Shown: piece after piece, positions 37,348 through 46,603 of the stretch
How the letters are laid out: each line of letters opens with the position of its first letter
Position numbering within the stretch: the first letter of the stretch is position 1
Assembly: GCF_032484785.1 (NCBI RefSeq)
Contig: NZ_JAUETR010000002.1
Span: forward strand, 186,001-250,000
Source: Bradyrhizobium sp. SZCCHNS1050
GTDB lineage: Bacteria > Pseudomonadota > Alphaproteobacteria > Rhizobiales > Xanthobacteraceae
Length of the DNA: 64,000 nt
Direction of reading: 5' to 3'
Notes under the pieces: model-generated
The model's database searches: none
What the model saw: only the letters and a program-made list of their open reading frames with translations
Told to the model about the DNA's origin: nothing
Program-made: the position numbers and the translations under genes

Positions 37348-38204
37348 GCGAGACGAACGCCAACAGCGACGCCGCGTTCTGTGCAGGCCTTGTCCGCGAG
37401 CACGATTTCGACCGTTACGCCTCGACGCTGTTCATGTCGCCCGGGCCCCGGCGTGCGCTGTTGTCGCTGTACGCATTCAACGTCGAAGTCAGCCGCATTC
37501 GAGATCTCGTGTCGCAGCCGCTGCCGGGCGAAGTCCGCCTGCAGTGGTGGCACGACACGCTGACGGGTCACGAACATGGCGGCGCGGAGGGAAATCCCGT
37601 TGCGGCCGAATTGCTGCTCACCGTGCAGCGCTTCGCGCTTCCGGTCGAGCGGCTGACGCGCCTGGTCGATGAGCATCAATTCGATCTCTACAACGATCCG
37701 ATGCCGACGATGGCGGCGCTGGACGGCTATCTCGGCGACACGCGTGGCGCGCTGTTCGCGCTGGCCGCGCAGATCATTGCGCCGCCGTTTGCGGACGCCG
37801 ATCATCTCGCGCACCATGCCGGCATCGCGCAAGGGTTGCTCCAGGTGATCGCGGCGCTGCCGCGCGATGCGGCCCACCGGCAGCTCTATGTCCCGCTCGA
37901 TCTTCTCGCGCGGCATGGCGTCGGCCAGGAGGAGATGTTCTCCGGCAAGGCGTCGCCGGCGATCCAGGAGGTGATCATGGACCTGCGCGGGCAGGCCCGG
38001 CAGCATCTCGATCACACCCTCGAGCTGGCGCGTCAGGCGCCACCGGCCGTGCGGCCGGTTCTGCTGCCGCTCGCGCTGGTCCGGCGCGACCTCGCGCGGG
38101 CCGGACCCCGCGACGATCCGTTTCAGCCGCGCTCCCGCTCGCGCCTCGCGACGCTGTGGACGCTGTGGCGGGCTGCGGGGACGACGAGTTTTCGCGCGCG
38201 CTGA
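37344..38204 (+). CDS. Squalene/phytoene synthase fold protein, NDUFAF6-like
   Basis: 286 residues. The trans-isoprenyl synthase fold is recognisable (SLYAFNVEVSRIRD at 41-54, EVRLQWWHD at 63-71), but the first Asp-rich motif DxxxD is missing (N-V-E-V-S) and the second is replaced in GLLQVIAALPRD (164-175). Such proteins are non-enzymatic in the mitochondrial family NDUFAF6, a complex I assembly factor. The overlap with the Mth938-like gene supports a shared role in respiratory complex I assembly rather than carotenoid synthesis. Confidence 0.82.
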   Translation: MSETNANSDAAFCAGLVREHDFDRYASTLFMSPGPRRALLSLYAFNVEVSRIRDLVSQPLPGEVRLQWWHDTLTGHEHGGAEGNPVAAELLLTVQRFALPVERLTRLVDEHQFDLYNDPMPTMAALDGYLGDTRGALFALAAQIIAPPFADADHLAHHAGIAQGLLQVIAALPRDAAHRQLYVPLDLLARHGVGQEEMFSGKASPAIQEVIMDLRGQARQHLDHTLELARQAPPAVRPVLLPLALVRRDLARAGPRDDPFQPRSRSRLATLWTLWRAAGTTSFRAR

Positions 38205-38216
38205 CCCGTCGCGGGC

Positions 38217-38918
38217 TCAGGCCGAGGGCATCGTGCTCCAGAGCGGCGGGCTGTGCAGGAGTCTCGGCATGTCCGGCGGCTCGTGCCGGTGGATCGTGCA
38301 GCGGGTGTCCCAGACGACGAGATCACCCGGCCGGCAGGTGTGGGTCCAACTGAACTCGGGCCGTTCGGCAAGCTGCCAGAGATCGTCGAGCAGCGCGTCG
38401 GATTCGTCCTGCTCGAGGCCGACGACGTAGGAATGGCGACGCTGCCCCAGCGCGAGCATCGAGCGGCCGGTATCGATATGATTGCCGACCAGCGGATGCA
38501 CCGGGCCTGCGATGACGGTGCGACGGCCATCATCGGCGGTGTCGGTCGCGAGATGACGAACCTTCAGATGAGCGACGCGGCTGCGCAGCGCCGGTGAGAG
38601 CGCGTCATAAGCGGCGTAGAGGCTGCAGAATGACAGTCTGTCGCCCAGCAAGCCCCCGGGGGAGGTGTAAAATAGATCCGCGTGACCGAAGCGACGGCTG
38701 AAGGCCGCGATGTCACGTTCACCAAGCCGCTGGCCGCGCACCAGCAGGACCTGATGCTTGAGCAGCGCGCGCATGAACGAGGCGAACGCCCAATCGTCGA
38801 AGGATCCGAGATCGACATTGCAGACCTCGGCACCGAGCGTCTTTCCCGTCGGGATGACCTGGATGAGGCTGCTTTCGGCGCTTCGAGCAACGTTGCTTCT
38901 GAGACTCACTTGCGTCAT
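38217..38918 (-). CDS. TauD/TfdA-family dioxygenase with internal deletion
   Basis: 233 residues, colinear with the intact neighbour at 39153-40043 but lacking about 54 residues between SRRFGHADL (74-82) and LSFCSLYAAYDAL (95-107). The lost part of the paralogue holds the iron-binding HxD (WHTDMSYLD). The distal His (TIHRHEPP) is kept, but the C-terminal arginine pair that binds 2-oxoglutarate is partly lost (PRLLHSPP versus ARRIMHRT). It is unlikely to be an active dioxygenase. The frame is fully open and a GGGAG lies before the ATG, so it may still be translated. Confidence 0.75.
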   Translation of the reverse strand: MTQVSLRSNVARSAESSLIQVIPTGKTLGAEVCNVDLGSFDDWAFASFMRALLKHQVLLVRGQRLGERDIAAFSRRFGHADLFYTSPGGLLGDRLSFCSLYAAYDALSPALRSRVAHLKVRHLATDTADDGRRTVIAGPVHPLVGNHIDTGRSMLALGQRRHSYVVGLEQDESDALLDDLWQLAERPEFSWTHTCRPGDLVVWDTRCTIHRHEPPDMPRLLHSPPLWSTMPSA

Positions 38919-39152
38919 CTCCCAAGTTTCACCAGTGCCTGCAAATCAACCATCGTAATTTGTCGGGGGTGTTTCGGCTCGGAGGCAATTCGCGGAAGGA
39001 TCGCGGCACGATCTGCCGATTGTCGGCACACTCTGCCGCTCTGAGTCGGAAGTTGGACGCTTCAAGGCGATGCGCGAGGAAATATCCAGCAACCTGCAAC
39101 TCATTCGCAGGCAATCTGGCGCTTGATCGTGCTGATCCCGCGCGCAAGCGAA

Positions 39153-40043
39153 TCAGTGTGGACGATCTGTTCCCTTGATCTGGGTCCGATGCATGATTCG
39201 CCGCGCATGATCATCGAACGGATCGCGCCGATGCATGGTGCAGCGATTGTCCCAGATGACGAGATCTCCGACCTTCCAGACATGCTCCCAGGAGAATTCC
39301 GGACGGGCAACATAGGCCCACAACGCGTCGAGCAATGCTTCCGACTCGGCGAGCTCGAGGCCGACCAGATAGGCATTGCGCCGGCGGCCGAGATAAAGCA
39401 TCCGCAGGCCGGAATCGGGATGCGTGCAGACCAGCGGATGGATCGCGCCCGGCGATGTGCGCGGATCATCGGTCGGCGTTACGCCCTGTCGGACGAAGCC
39501 GCCGCTGTTGTAGGTGCCGTCGTGCTTGATCTTCAGATCTGCGACGCGGCGCTTCAGTTCAGGAGGAAGCGCGTCGTACACGGCGTACATGCTGCAGAAC
39601 GACGTGTTGCCGCCGACGGGGGGAATTTCCAGCGCGTAGAGCGCGCTCGCGATCGGCGGCGTGTCGAGATACGACATGTCCGTATGCCACACCGCTTCGC
39701 CCGCGCCGAGGCTGCCGATCGCCTCGCCATTCACCTTCACGTTCGAGACGATATAGATTTCGGGTAGACCGTCGACGAAGCGGCGCCCGTTCTCCTGCAC
39801 CGGCGCCCAGTCGAGATCGCCGAAGCGGCGGCTGAAGGCGATCAAGTCCTGGTCCGTCAGACCCTGGCCGCGCACCAGCAAAACGGAGTGCGTGTGAAAG
39901 GCACGGAGCAGGGAGCCGAAGCCCGCATCGTCCAGATGCTTGAGATCGACATGTCGAATCTCGGCACCGAGTTGCCGGCCGGTCGGGATGATCTCGATGT
40001 TCGACGACCGAGACGTTGTGGCCGCGCGGGTTTCGACGTTCAT
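39153..40043 (-). CDS. TauD/TfdA-family 2-oxoglutarate/Fe(II) dioxygenase
   Basis: 296 residues. Iron ligands H120 and D122 (VWHTDMSYLD) and H271 (TMHRRDP), and the 2-oxoglutarate arginines in ARRIMHRTQ are present. Family members hydroxylate taurine, alkylsulfates, aryloxyacetates and others; the substrate cannot be assigned. GGGAGGA lies before the ATG. It is tandem with a truncated paralogue (38217-38918), and no sulfonate transporter or regulator is adjacent. Confidence 0.9.
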   Translation of the reverse strand: MNVETRAATTSRSSNIEIIPTGRQLGAEIRHVDLKHLDDAGFGSLLRAFHTHSVLLVRGQGLTDQDLIAFSRRFGDLDWAPVQENGRRFVDGLPEIYIVSNVKVNGEAIGSLGAGEAVWHTDMSYLDTPPIASALYALEIPPVGGNTSFCSMYAVYDALPPELKRRVADLKIKHDGTYNSGGFVRQGVTPTDDPRTSPGAIHPLVCTHPDSGLRMLYLGRRRNAYLVGLELAESEALLDALWAYVARPEFSWEHVWKVGDLVIWDNRCTMHRRDPFDDHARRIMHRTQIKGTDRPH

Positions 40044-40109
40044 TGCCAATCCTCCCAAACGACATTGCAACCAAAGGATACAATGGTCGGTCCGCGAAGT
40101 CTCGTCCGC

Positions 40110-41210
40110 TCAGGCCGAAGGCAGGTTCAGGTCCGCCTCGAAATTGAACCGGTCGCGCAGGTTTTTGCGCGAGTCCAGGATGTCCTTGAGGAAAGCGCGA
40201 TCGCTGTCGCTCGTGAGCATCGGTTCGATCAGGTCGATCTGGTTCATCGCGACCAGCTGCAACAGTTCAGTGCGTGGCCTGCCGCTGGCGTCGCGCGGCA
40301 GGGCATGCACGACCTGGATATGCTCCGGCGGCTTCGGGCCCTTGGCTGAAGCAAGCTCGTTTTGCAGCTGAGTTTCAAGCGTCGGTTGCTCTCCCTCGAC
40401 GAACGCATAGAGCCCGACGCCGGTCCGGCGGTCTGCGAAGGCAACGATCGCCGCGTCGCGCACGGCCGGATTCTTCCGGATCATGTCCATCAGCACCGGC
40501 GCATCGTTGACCAGGCGTCGTCCGCCACCCTCGCGGTCGGTGAAATTGAAGATGCCGCGCGTGATGGCGCGATACACCTTCTTGCCGGTCATCAGCCAGA
40601 CGCGCGCGAACAGCGATTTGCGTGCCAGGATCTTGCGCTCCTTCGGCGTCAGCGCCTCGGGCGCGTAACTCCGCTTATGCTTGAGCAGATGACGCAGGTC
40701 CTCATAGGCCGCGATCCGGAACAGCCGGCTGCGGCTCTCGAAGCAGGCGGCCAACTGGAAATCGGTCACGTAGCAATGGCCGTCGTGACCGACGAGCCAA
40801 TTCTGCTCCTTGGCGAGATCGTTGTGCGTGATCCCGGCGCGATGCAGCCGGCGCATCATCTGTTTGGCCGAGCGGAAATAGGCGACGTTGCCGTGCGGCT
40901 TGGCCAGGTGCAGCGCCACGCCATTGATGAAGCCGCGGACCAGCGCGCGATCCCCAGCCCATAGCAGATCAGGGCCGGCGTTGAGCCCCTTGGCGCGCAT
41001 CAGCGCCTTGCGCTCGCGTGCGAACAAATGCCGCGCCAGCACGAACGACCACCACGGCACCTCATCGAGCCGGCGCAGCACGGCGTCGACGTCACCGGCC
41101 TCGCTCTTGAAGCGGCCGCGCTCGACGGTCGAGAACACGTCGCGCTTGAGCAGAACGCCTTCGCTCCAGCGCGCCGCCAGCACGGCGAAATCAGTCTTCG
41201 GCAAACTCAT
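40110..41210 (-). CDS. Kinase-like protein fused to an adenylate-enzyme C-terminal domain
   Basis: 366 residues. Residues about 20-200 look like a small protein-kinase-like (RIO/KdkA style) fold: ITHNDLAKEQNWLV at 127-140 supplies the catalytic Asp and Asn, and VTDFQLAACF at 148-157 the metal-binding Asp of a DFG-type motif. Residues about 221-325 resemble the C-terminal subdomain of acyl/aryl-CoA synthetases: REGGGRRLVND, MIRKNPAVRDAAIVAFADR, LPRDASGRPRTELL. In true adenylate-forming enzymes the last motif has a catalytic Lys (PxTxxGK), here replaced by Arg-Pro. The combined function is unknown. Confidence 0.75.
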   Translation of the reverse strand: MSLPKTDFAVLAARWSEGVLLKRDVFSTVERGRFKSEAGDVDAVLRRLDEVPWWSFVLARHLFARERKALMRAKGLNAGPDLLWAGDRALVRGFINGVALHLAKPHGNVAYFRSAKQMMRRLHRAGITHNDLAKEQNWLVGHDGHCYVTDFQLAACFESRSRLFRIAAYEDLRHLLKHKRSYAPEALTPKERKILARKSLFARVWLMTGKKVYRAITRGIFNFTDREGGGRRLVNDAPVLMDMIRKNPAVRDAAIVAFADRRTGVGLYAFVEGEQPTLETQLQNELASAKGPKPPEHIQVVHALPRDASGRPRTELLQLVAMNQIDLIEPMLTSDSDRAFLKDILDSRKNLRDRFNFEADLNLPSA

Positions 41211-41217
41211 GGGGCTC

Positions 41218-42651
41218 TCACGCAGCGGCCGCGACGGGCAGGTGCTCGGCGATCCAGCGGTCGAGATCGGCCAGCGCGCGGGCGCTCATCGCCTGCTTCT
41301 TCGCCACCGTCTTCTCGTTGCCCTTCAGCCGCGTGCCGTCCGGCTTGCGGGTCGGGGTCGTCGCCAGCGGCGGGAACAGGCCGAAATTGATGTTCATGGG
41401 CTGGAACGAGCGCGTCGCACCGTCGATCGTCTCGATGTGGCCGCCGGTGATATGGCCGAGCAGGGCGCCGAGCGCCGTGGTTGGTGGTGGCGGCAGCAGA
41501 TTGGCGCCGCGCACCTCGGCGGCGGCGTAGAGGCCGGCGATCAGGCCGATGCTCGCCGACTCCACATACCCCTCGCATCCCGTCATCTGGCCGGCAAAAC
41601 GCAGCCGTGGCTGGACGCGCAGGCGGAGCTGCGCATCGAGCAGCTTCGGCGAGTTGAGGAAGGTGTTGCGATGCAGACCGCCGAGCCGCGCGAACTCCGC
41701 GTTCTCCAGCCCGGGAATGGTGCGGAAGATCTGCTGCTGCGGGCCATATTTCAGCTTCGTCTGGAAGCCGACCATGTTGTAGAGCGTGCCGAGCTTGTTG
41801 TCCTGGCGCAGCTGCACGATCGCGTAGGGCTTGACCGTCGGATTGTGCGGATTGGTCAGGCCGACCGGCTTCATCGGGCCGTGACGGAGCGTCTCGTGGC
41901 CGCGTTCGGCCATCACTTCGACCGGCAGGCAGCCGTCGAAATAGGGCGTGTTGGTCTCCCACTCCTTGAAGTCGGTCTTCTCGCCGGCGAGCAGCGCCGC
42001 GACGAAGGCGTCGTACTGCTCCTTCGTCATCGGACAGTTGATGTAGTCAGCCCCCGTGCCGCCCGGACCGACCTTGTCGTAACGCGACTGGAACCACGCC
42101 TTGGTCATGTCGATCGTGTCCTTGTGCACGATCGGCGCAATGGCGTCGAAGAAAGCAAGTGCCGTCTCGTCGGTCAGGTCCCGGATGGCCTCGGCGAGCG
42201 GCTGCGAGGTGAGGGGACCGGTGGCGACAATGACGCGATCCCACTCCGCCGGCGGCAAGCCGGTAACTTCGCCGCGGCGCAGCGCGATGCGTGGATGCCC
42301 TTCGAGAGCCGCTGCGACGGCCGCCGAGAAGCCGTCGCGGTCGACGGCCAATGCGCCACCGGCCGGAACCTGATTGGCGTCGGCAGCGCGCATGATCAGC
42401 GAGCCCAGCCGGCGCATCTCGGCATGCAGCAGGCCGACGGCGTTGTTGGCCGCATCGTCGGAGCGGAAAGAGTTCGAGCACACCAGTTCGGCCGGGGTGG
42501 CGGTTCGGTGCGCCTCGGTCATGCGGTCCGGCCGCATCTCGTGCAGCACCACATCGACTCCAGCCTCGGCGAGCTGCCAAGCGGCTTCAGAGCCGGCGAG
42601 GCCGGCACCGACAACGTGGACGGTATTCGAAGGTGATTTGGAGCCTGTCAT
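41218..42651 (-). CDS. trmFO: tRNA (uracil-5-)-methyltransferase TrmFO, folate-dependent
   Basis: 477 residues, methylates U54 of tRNA with 5,10-methylene-THF and FAD. The N-terminal [18 protein letters not shown] is the dinucleotide motif; [11 protein letters not shown] and [19 protein letters not shown] are TrmFO signatures. The C-terminus [12 protein letters not shown] is typical. The ATG at 42651 gives [17 protein letters not shown]; 15 upstream codons have no family similarity. It is 7 bp from the downstream kinase-like gene on the same strand. Confidence 0.95.
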   Translation of the reverse strand: MTGSKSPSNTVHVVGAGLAGSEAAWQLAEAGVDVVLHEMRPDRMTEAHRTATPAELVCSNSFRSDDAANNAVGLLHAEMRRLGSLIMRAADANQVPAGGALAVDRDGFSAAVAAALEGHPRIALRRGEVTGLPPAEWDRVIVATGPLTSQPLAEAIRDLTDETALAFFDAIAPIVHKDTIDMTKAWFQSRYDKVGPGGTGADYINCPMTKEQYDAFVAALLAGEKTDFKEWETNTPYFDGCLPVEVMAERGHETLRHGPMKPVGLTNPHNPTVKPYAIVQLRQDNKLGTLYNMVGFQTKLKYGPQQQIFRTIPGLENAEFARLGGLHRNTFLNSPKLLDAQLRLRVQPRLRFAGQMTGCEGYVESASIGLIAGLYAAAEVRGANLLPPPPTTALGALLGHITGGHIETIDGATRSFQPMNINFGLFPPLATTPTRKPDGTRLKGNEKTVAKKQAMSARALADLDRWIAEHLPVAAAA

Positions 42652-42806
42652 GCGCGGGACAGGTAGCGCTTTTCCCGAGCGCTGCAAATGCGCCAATGAG
42701 GCTCGGCGCGAGAAAGCGGGCGCATGTGTTTCGCTGCGCCAGGCCTAGATGCGGCAACGCCCGCAGCGAGGCGGGCGATGTCCGGTAGATATCGGAAGAA
42801 GGCCGA

Positions 42807-42959
42807 TCAGCCGTTGTAGTGACCGGCGGCAACGCGCGGGATGTCCGAGCGATCGAGACCGATGTCGGCGAGTTCGCGATCGCTGAGCTGCGACAGCTCG
42901 GCAACGTTGCGCTGATACTCACGGAACGCCTGAACCATGCGGATGAGCGAGAGCAACAT
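42807..42959 (-). CDS. DUF1127 micro-protein (50 residues)
   Basis: Sequence begins MLLSLIRMVQAFREYQRNVA and ends with PRVAAGHYNG; the middle ELSQLSDRELADIGLDRSDI is the DUF1127 signature. AGGAG lies 7 nt before the ATG. DUF1127 proteins are tiny, arginine-rich and abundant in alphaproteobacteria; some affect small-RNA handling or phosphate metabolism, but this one is untested. A second member is at 46604-46768. Confidence 0.85.
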   Translation of the reverse strand: MLLSLIRMVQAFREYQRNVAELSQLSDRELADIGLDRSDIPRVAAGHYNG

Positions 42960-43433
42960 GAGAAATCTCCTTTAGTTCACGATTCAGTTCTTCATTGGAA
43001 CCTCATCGTTGAAATGAACATAGAAGAGATTGTTGCGATGCGGAAGTGCCGATGTTGCGATGCAGCTAAACCTCCGGCGCATAGCTTGGGTAACGCTTGA
43101 GTAAGAATCGGGCAGCGGATCAGAGGGTGCGGATCTGTTGGAAACCTCCGTAATCATGCTGTTTTTCAATCGTTCGTTTGAAAAGCCCGATCGATTGGCT
43201 GTCACTGCGGCTATGAAGCCGTTAGGCGTTGAGCATCTCGCGAGCCCCGACGAAGTGCATGGGTCGATCGGCGTGAATTTTTATTCACTCTTTGATGTCG
43301 CGACGGTGAACCGATGTCCACGATCACGCGCGGCTCGCAGTGATTTCATTTCGCGAGAATATCGCGGTGGTGCGACAAATTGTCGCGGCGTCCGGCAATG
43401 ATGCCTGCGCCGTCGCACCAGCGAGGAAAAACA
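42960..43433. other. Non-coding gap, no gene recognised
   Basis: 474 bp with lower GC than the surroundings. A forward open frame at 43138-43401 has a poor ribosome site and no recognisable protein. Probable promoters for the DUF1127 gene (left end) and the secreted protein (right end), but no clear boxes. Confidence 0.5.
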
Positions 43434-43700
43434 ATGAACAGCAAACTGTTGGGGGCCGCGCTCGTCATCGCGGCGATGACCGCGTTCGGTCCGGCTCAGG
43501 CGGCGCGGATGCACGGCGCCGGCTGCAGCGGGGCCAACCTGGAGAAGACTGAGACGGCGATCGAGGCTATGGCTGATGGCGATGCCAGATACACGGCGCA
43601 GCGAGAGATCGCGGCGGCCCAGGATGCGCTGCTGAGCGGCAAGATGGGCGCCTGCAGCGTTCATCTGACGAAGGCGATGCAGGCCGGGATGATCAAGTAG
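43434..43700 (+). CDS. Small secreted protein
   Basis: 88 residues with a signal peptide (MNSKLLGAALVIAAMTAFGP, cleavage after AQA), a GAGG ribosome site and a helical mature part with two cysteines (MHGAGCSGANLEKTE, then GKMGACSVHLTKAM). I do not recognise a family; the helical Cys-containing layout suggests a small periplasmic protein. It is followed by a strong bidirectional terminator. Confidence 0.75.
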   Translation: MNSKLLGAALVIAAMTAFGPAQAARMHGAGCSGANLEKTETAIEAMADGDARYTAQREIAAAQDALLSGKMGACSVHLTKAMQAGMIK

Positions 43701-43730
43701 CGCGTCAATCGTTCGCATCGTTGAACCAAG

Positions 43731-43760
43731 GGCCGATCGCGTCACCGCGATCGGCCTTTT
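43731..43760 (+). terminator. Bidirectional intrinsic terminator
   Basis: An 11-bp stem GGCCGATCGCG/CGCGATCGGCC with loop TCAC is followed by TTTTT. It closes the secreted protein and can also serve the convergent lytic transglycosylase. Confidence 0.85.
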
Positions 43761-43770
43761 TCCGGGCAGG

Positions 43771-44592
43771 CTATGGCGCCCGCGCCAGCTGCGTCGCGAA
43801 GGTCGCGATCGTCCGCGCATAGACCTCGCTCTTGTTCCACTGCTGGATGACCGCAAAATTCGGGCCGCCGGGCTCCCAGTCCTTGCCCTTCTGCCAGCCA
43901 TAGCCCTTCAAATAGTTCGCAGTGGAGGCGAGAACGTCGGGCGCGCTGCGGATCAGGTCGCGCCGGCCATTGCCGTCGAAATCGACGGCATATTTGATCC
44001 AGGACGACGGCATGAACTGGGTCTGTCCGATCTCGCCGGCCCAGGCGCCGCGCATCTCGGCCGGCTGGAGATCGCCGCGGTCGACGATCCGCAGCGCATC
44101 CAGCAACTCGCCGCGAAACTGCTCGGCGCGGCGGCAGTCATAGGCCAAGGTCGCGAGCGCACGGATGGTCGGGAACTTGCCGACATTGACGCCGAAATCG
44201 GTCTCGAGGCCCCAGATCGCGACCAGCACCTCGCCGGGCACGCCGTAGCTCTGCTCGATCCGCGACAGCACCGAGCCGTATTGCTTCAGCATGTTGGAGC
44301 CGCGGGTCAGGCGCGGCGGCACCATGCGCCCGGAGAACTCTTCGAAGGTCTGGCTGAACACCTTCTGACCGCGGTCGCGGTTCAGCACGCTTTGGTCCGG
44401 CGTCACGCCCGTCAGCGCCGCATTGATCGTGTTTTGCGAGATGCCCTTGGCCGCAGCCTCGGTCTTGAACTCGGCGAGCCAGCCGTCGAAATTGCCGTTG
44501 CCGCAAGGTACCGCGGCGTGCGCTGGCGCTGACAGGGGGGTAAGGGCAGCGAGACAGGCAAGAGCGGACACGGCGAGAACGCGAGCAATCAT
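43771..44592 (-). CDS. Lytic murein transglycosylase (MltB family)
   Basis: 273 residues. Sec signal (MIARVLAVSALACLAALTPL, cleavage after AHA). The domain has FSQTFEEFSGRMVPPRL, the catalytic Glu in IWGLETDFG near residue 127, and GEIGQTQFMPSSWIKYAVDFDGNG. It cuts glycan strands without hydrolysis. Unlike E. coli MltB there is no lipobox, so it should be soluble in the periplasm. Confidence 0.92.
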   Translation of the reverse strand: MIARVLAVSALACLAALTPLSAPAHAAVPCGNGNFDGWLAEFKTEAAAKGISQNTINAALTGVTPDQSVLNRDRGQKVFSQTFEEFSGRMVPPRLTRGSNMLKQYGSVLSRIEQSYGVPGEVLVAIWGLETDFGVNVGKFPTIRALATLAYDCRRAEQFRGELLDALRIVDRGDLQPAEMRGAWAGEIGQTQFMPSSWIKYAVDFDGNGRRDLIRSAPDVLASTANYLKGYGWQKGKDWEPGGPNFAVIQQWNKSEVYARTIATFATQLARAP

Positions 44593-44782
44593 CGAAACAC
44601 CTGGACGGCAATGGATTCAAAAAGCGTTGCTGGGCGTGCTCCATGTCGGGCGTAACCGCGGCAGCAGCAAGGCCTTTCGATCACATTGGCGTCGGATTTC
44701 GTGAGCGCCGCCACACTCTGCGGCCGCTCGACGCGACCGCCGGCCCGGAGGCCGGCGGCAGTGAAAACTCATCGCTGCGTCC

Positions 44783-45694
44783 TCACATCTGGTCACGCGA
44801 GCGCCATGGGAACAGGTTCGCCGGGAAATCGGCCGCGGGCTTGGAGCTGCGGGGGACCGGCGGCACGATCCGGGCGGCGTCGGGGTGGATCGCGATGGCC
44901 TCACGGTAGAGATGCCAGGTGGCGTGGCCGAGCACCGGGATCACGACGGCGAGACCGAGGAAGAACGGGATCGTGCCGGCCACCAGAAGCACTGCGACGA
45001 TGAGGCCCCAGGCCGCAACCGGAACTGGGTTCTTGGCCGCCACGCGGAGCGAGGTGACGACCGCTTCGAGCGCGCCGGCGTGACGGTCGAGCATCAAGGG
45101 GAAGGACACGATGCTGAGGCACAGCGCCAGCAACGCGAACAGGAAGCCTGCGCCACAGCCGACCGCGATCAGCCACCAGCCTTGCGGCGTGGTGAAGACC
45201 CGCTGCAGGAAATCGCTCACACCGGTCGCGCCGCCATAGCCGAACACTGCGACGTAGATCGCCTGCGCGGTCGCGACCCAGGTGACGAACAGCGCGAACA
45301 GCAGCGTGCCCAGTCCGAGCATCGAGCCGAACGACGGCGACCGCAGCACCTCCAGGGCATCCCAGGCACTGGTGTCCTCGCCGCGGTCTCGGCGGCTGCT
45401 GAGCTCATAGAGACCGAGCGCGGCGAACGGGCCGAGCAGGGCGAAGCCGGCCGCCAGCGGAAACAACAGCGGCACCACCGCATAGCCGAACACTGCACGC
45501 GCCAGCACCAGGCCGAGAACGGGATAGATCGCGCATAGCATCACGGCGTGACTCGGCACTGCCTTGAAGTCATCCCAGCCGAGCCGCAGCGCACGCATCA
45601 GGCTCGACATGTCGATCGTACGAATCGTCAGCTCAGCCGCGACCTCGTCTGCCGCCCGAACGTGGGAGGCAGCATTGCTGTGGTAGGTAGCCAT
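44783..45694 (-). CDS. DUF2189-type membrane protein
   Basis: 303 residues. A cytoplasmic N-terminus (TIRTIDMSSLMRALRLGWDDF) precedes six hydrophobic segments, with conserved LSSRRDRGEDTSAWDALEVL between helices 2 and 3, a pattern I associate with DUF2189. The family is described as a putative transport or assembly protein of unknown function and occurs near cytochrome oxidases elsewhere, but not here. It starts at ATG 45694; the open frame extends upstream without coding features. Confidence 0.8.
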   Translation of the reverse strand: MATYHSNAASHVRAADEVAAELTIRTIDMSSLMRALRLGWDDFKAVPSHAVMLCAIYPVLGLVLARAVFGYAVVPLLFPLAAGFALLGPFAALGLYELSSRRDRGEDTSAWDALEVLRSPSFGSMLGLGTLLFALFVTWVATAQAIYVAVFGYGGATGVSDFLQRVFTTPQGWWLIAVGCGAGFLFALLALCLSIVSFPLMLDRHAGALEAVVTSLRVAAKNPVPVAAWGLIVAVLLVAGTIPFFLGLAVVIPVLGHATWHLYREAIAIHPDAARIVPPVPRSSKPAADFPANLFPWRSRDQM

Positions 45695-46096
45695 CGTCGT
45701 GTGCTCCCTCAACTTGCGCAGGGCGCTTCCCAACCACGCAGGCGGGCTGCGCTTCTCGTTGGAACAAATTCGCGGATGGCCAGACGCGACGAACCTCGGG
45801 GCGGCCATTCGCGAACGGAAGTCATCAGGATAGTGGCAAAACAGGCTGCGCCTACTCACGCCTCGGTGAGGGCTGTGAATGTCGCAGTGCATTAGCTTGG
45901 CACGCCCATGCAGAAGCCTGAGCATGGTCCAATAAAGTCGTTCCGCCGTCATTCCGCCTTGGGTAAGCTTCACATTCGTCGCCGTGTTCGCGTTTGGCAG
46001 GCCACGGCGGTGGCGGAGCGGCTCCGACGGGCGTCTCTGCAACGGAACATCGCCGGCCGAGTTCTTCTTACGATCACCATCCATTGGGAGCCATTG
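45695..46096. other. Divergent gap, no gene recognised
   Basis: 402 bp between two divergent genes. I see no convincing coding frame or repeat. It must carry both promoters, but no strong boxes stand out. Confidence 0.45.
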
Positions 46097-46504
46097 ATGA
46101 GCGTTTTCGGAAAGATCATGGGCGCGATTTTCGGCCATCATGCCGAGGCGGCACCGGCCGGCGGCAGCACGCCCGCCGCGGGCGGCGCCGCGCCGGCCGG
46201 CGGCGCGGCTGCGTCCCCGACGGCGGCCCCGGCTGCTGCGCCGCAAAATGTCGATGTGGCTGCGATCGTCGACAAGGCGGCGGCTGCCAAGCACGAGAAG
46301 CTGGAGTGGCGAACCTCGATCGTCGACCTGATGAAGGCGCTCGATATCGATTCGAGCCTCGCTGCGCGCAAGGAGCTCGCCAAGGAGCTCGGCTATAGCG
46401 GCGACACCAACGACTCCGCCAGCATGAACGTGTGGCTGCACAAGCAGGTGATGAGCAAGCTCGCCGCCAATGGCGGCAAACTGCCGCCGGAGATCAAGCA
46501 CTGA
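46097..46504 (+). CDS. DUF3597-domain protein
   Basis: 135 residues. An N-terminal MSVFGKIMGAIFGHH segment and an Ala/Pro/Gly-rich linker (20-50) precede the DUF3597 domain (VDVAAIVDKAAAAKHEKLEW, then RTSIVDLMKALDIDSSLAAR and KELAKELGYSGD). The domain resembles a LysM-type or small helical unit; no function is known. A strong terminator follows. Confidence 0.85.
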   Translation: MSVFGKIMGAIFGHHAEAAPAGGSTPAAGGAAPAGGAAASPTAAPAAAPQNVDVAAIVDKAAAAKHEKLEWRTSIVDLMKALDIDSSLAARKELAKELGYSGDTNDSASMNVWLHKQVMSKLAANGGKLPPEIKH

Positions 46505-46536
46505 GCGTGCGCCGCTCACGGCAAGAACAAGAAGCG

Positions 46537-46563
46537 AAAGGCCCGCCATCGTGCGGGCCTTTG
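46537..46563 (+). terminator. Intrinsic terminator after the DUF3597 gene
   Basis: A 10-bp stem AAAGGCCCGC/GCGGGCCTTT with loop CATCGT; the A and T tracts on both sides would let it work in both directions, including for the DUF1127 gene on the other strand. Confidence 0.85.
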
Positions 46564-46603
46564 TCGTCTTGGATCGCGTCTGGCGTGAGGCTGTGCCAGC
46601 GCC

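Noticed and set aside
37344..38204. Phytoene or squalene synthase as function
   Set aside because: Both catalytic Asp-rich motifs are missing, and no carotenoid or hopanoid genes are adjacent.
43138..43401. An 87-codon forward frame in the gap before the secreted protein
   Set aside because: Weak start context, no recognisable features and codon use unlike neighbours.
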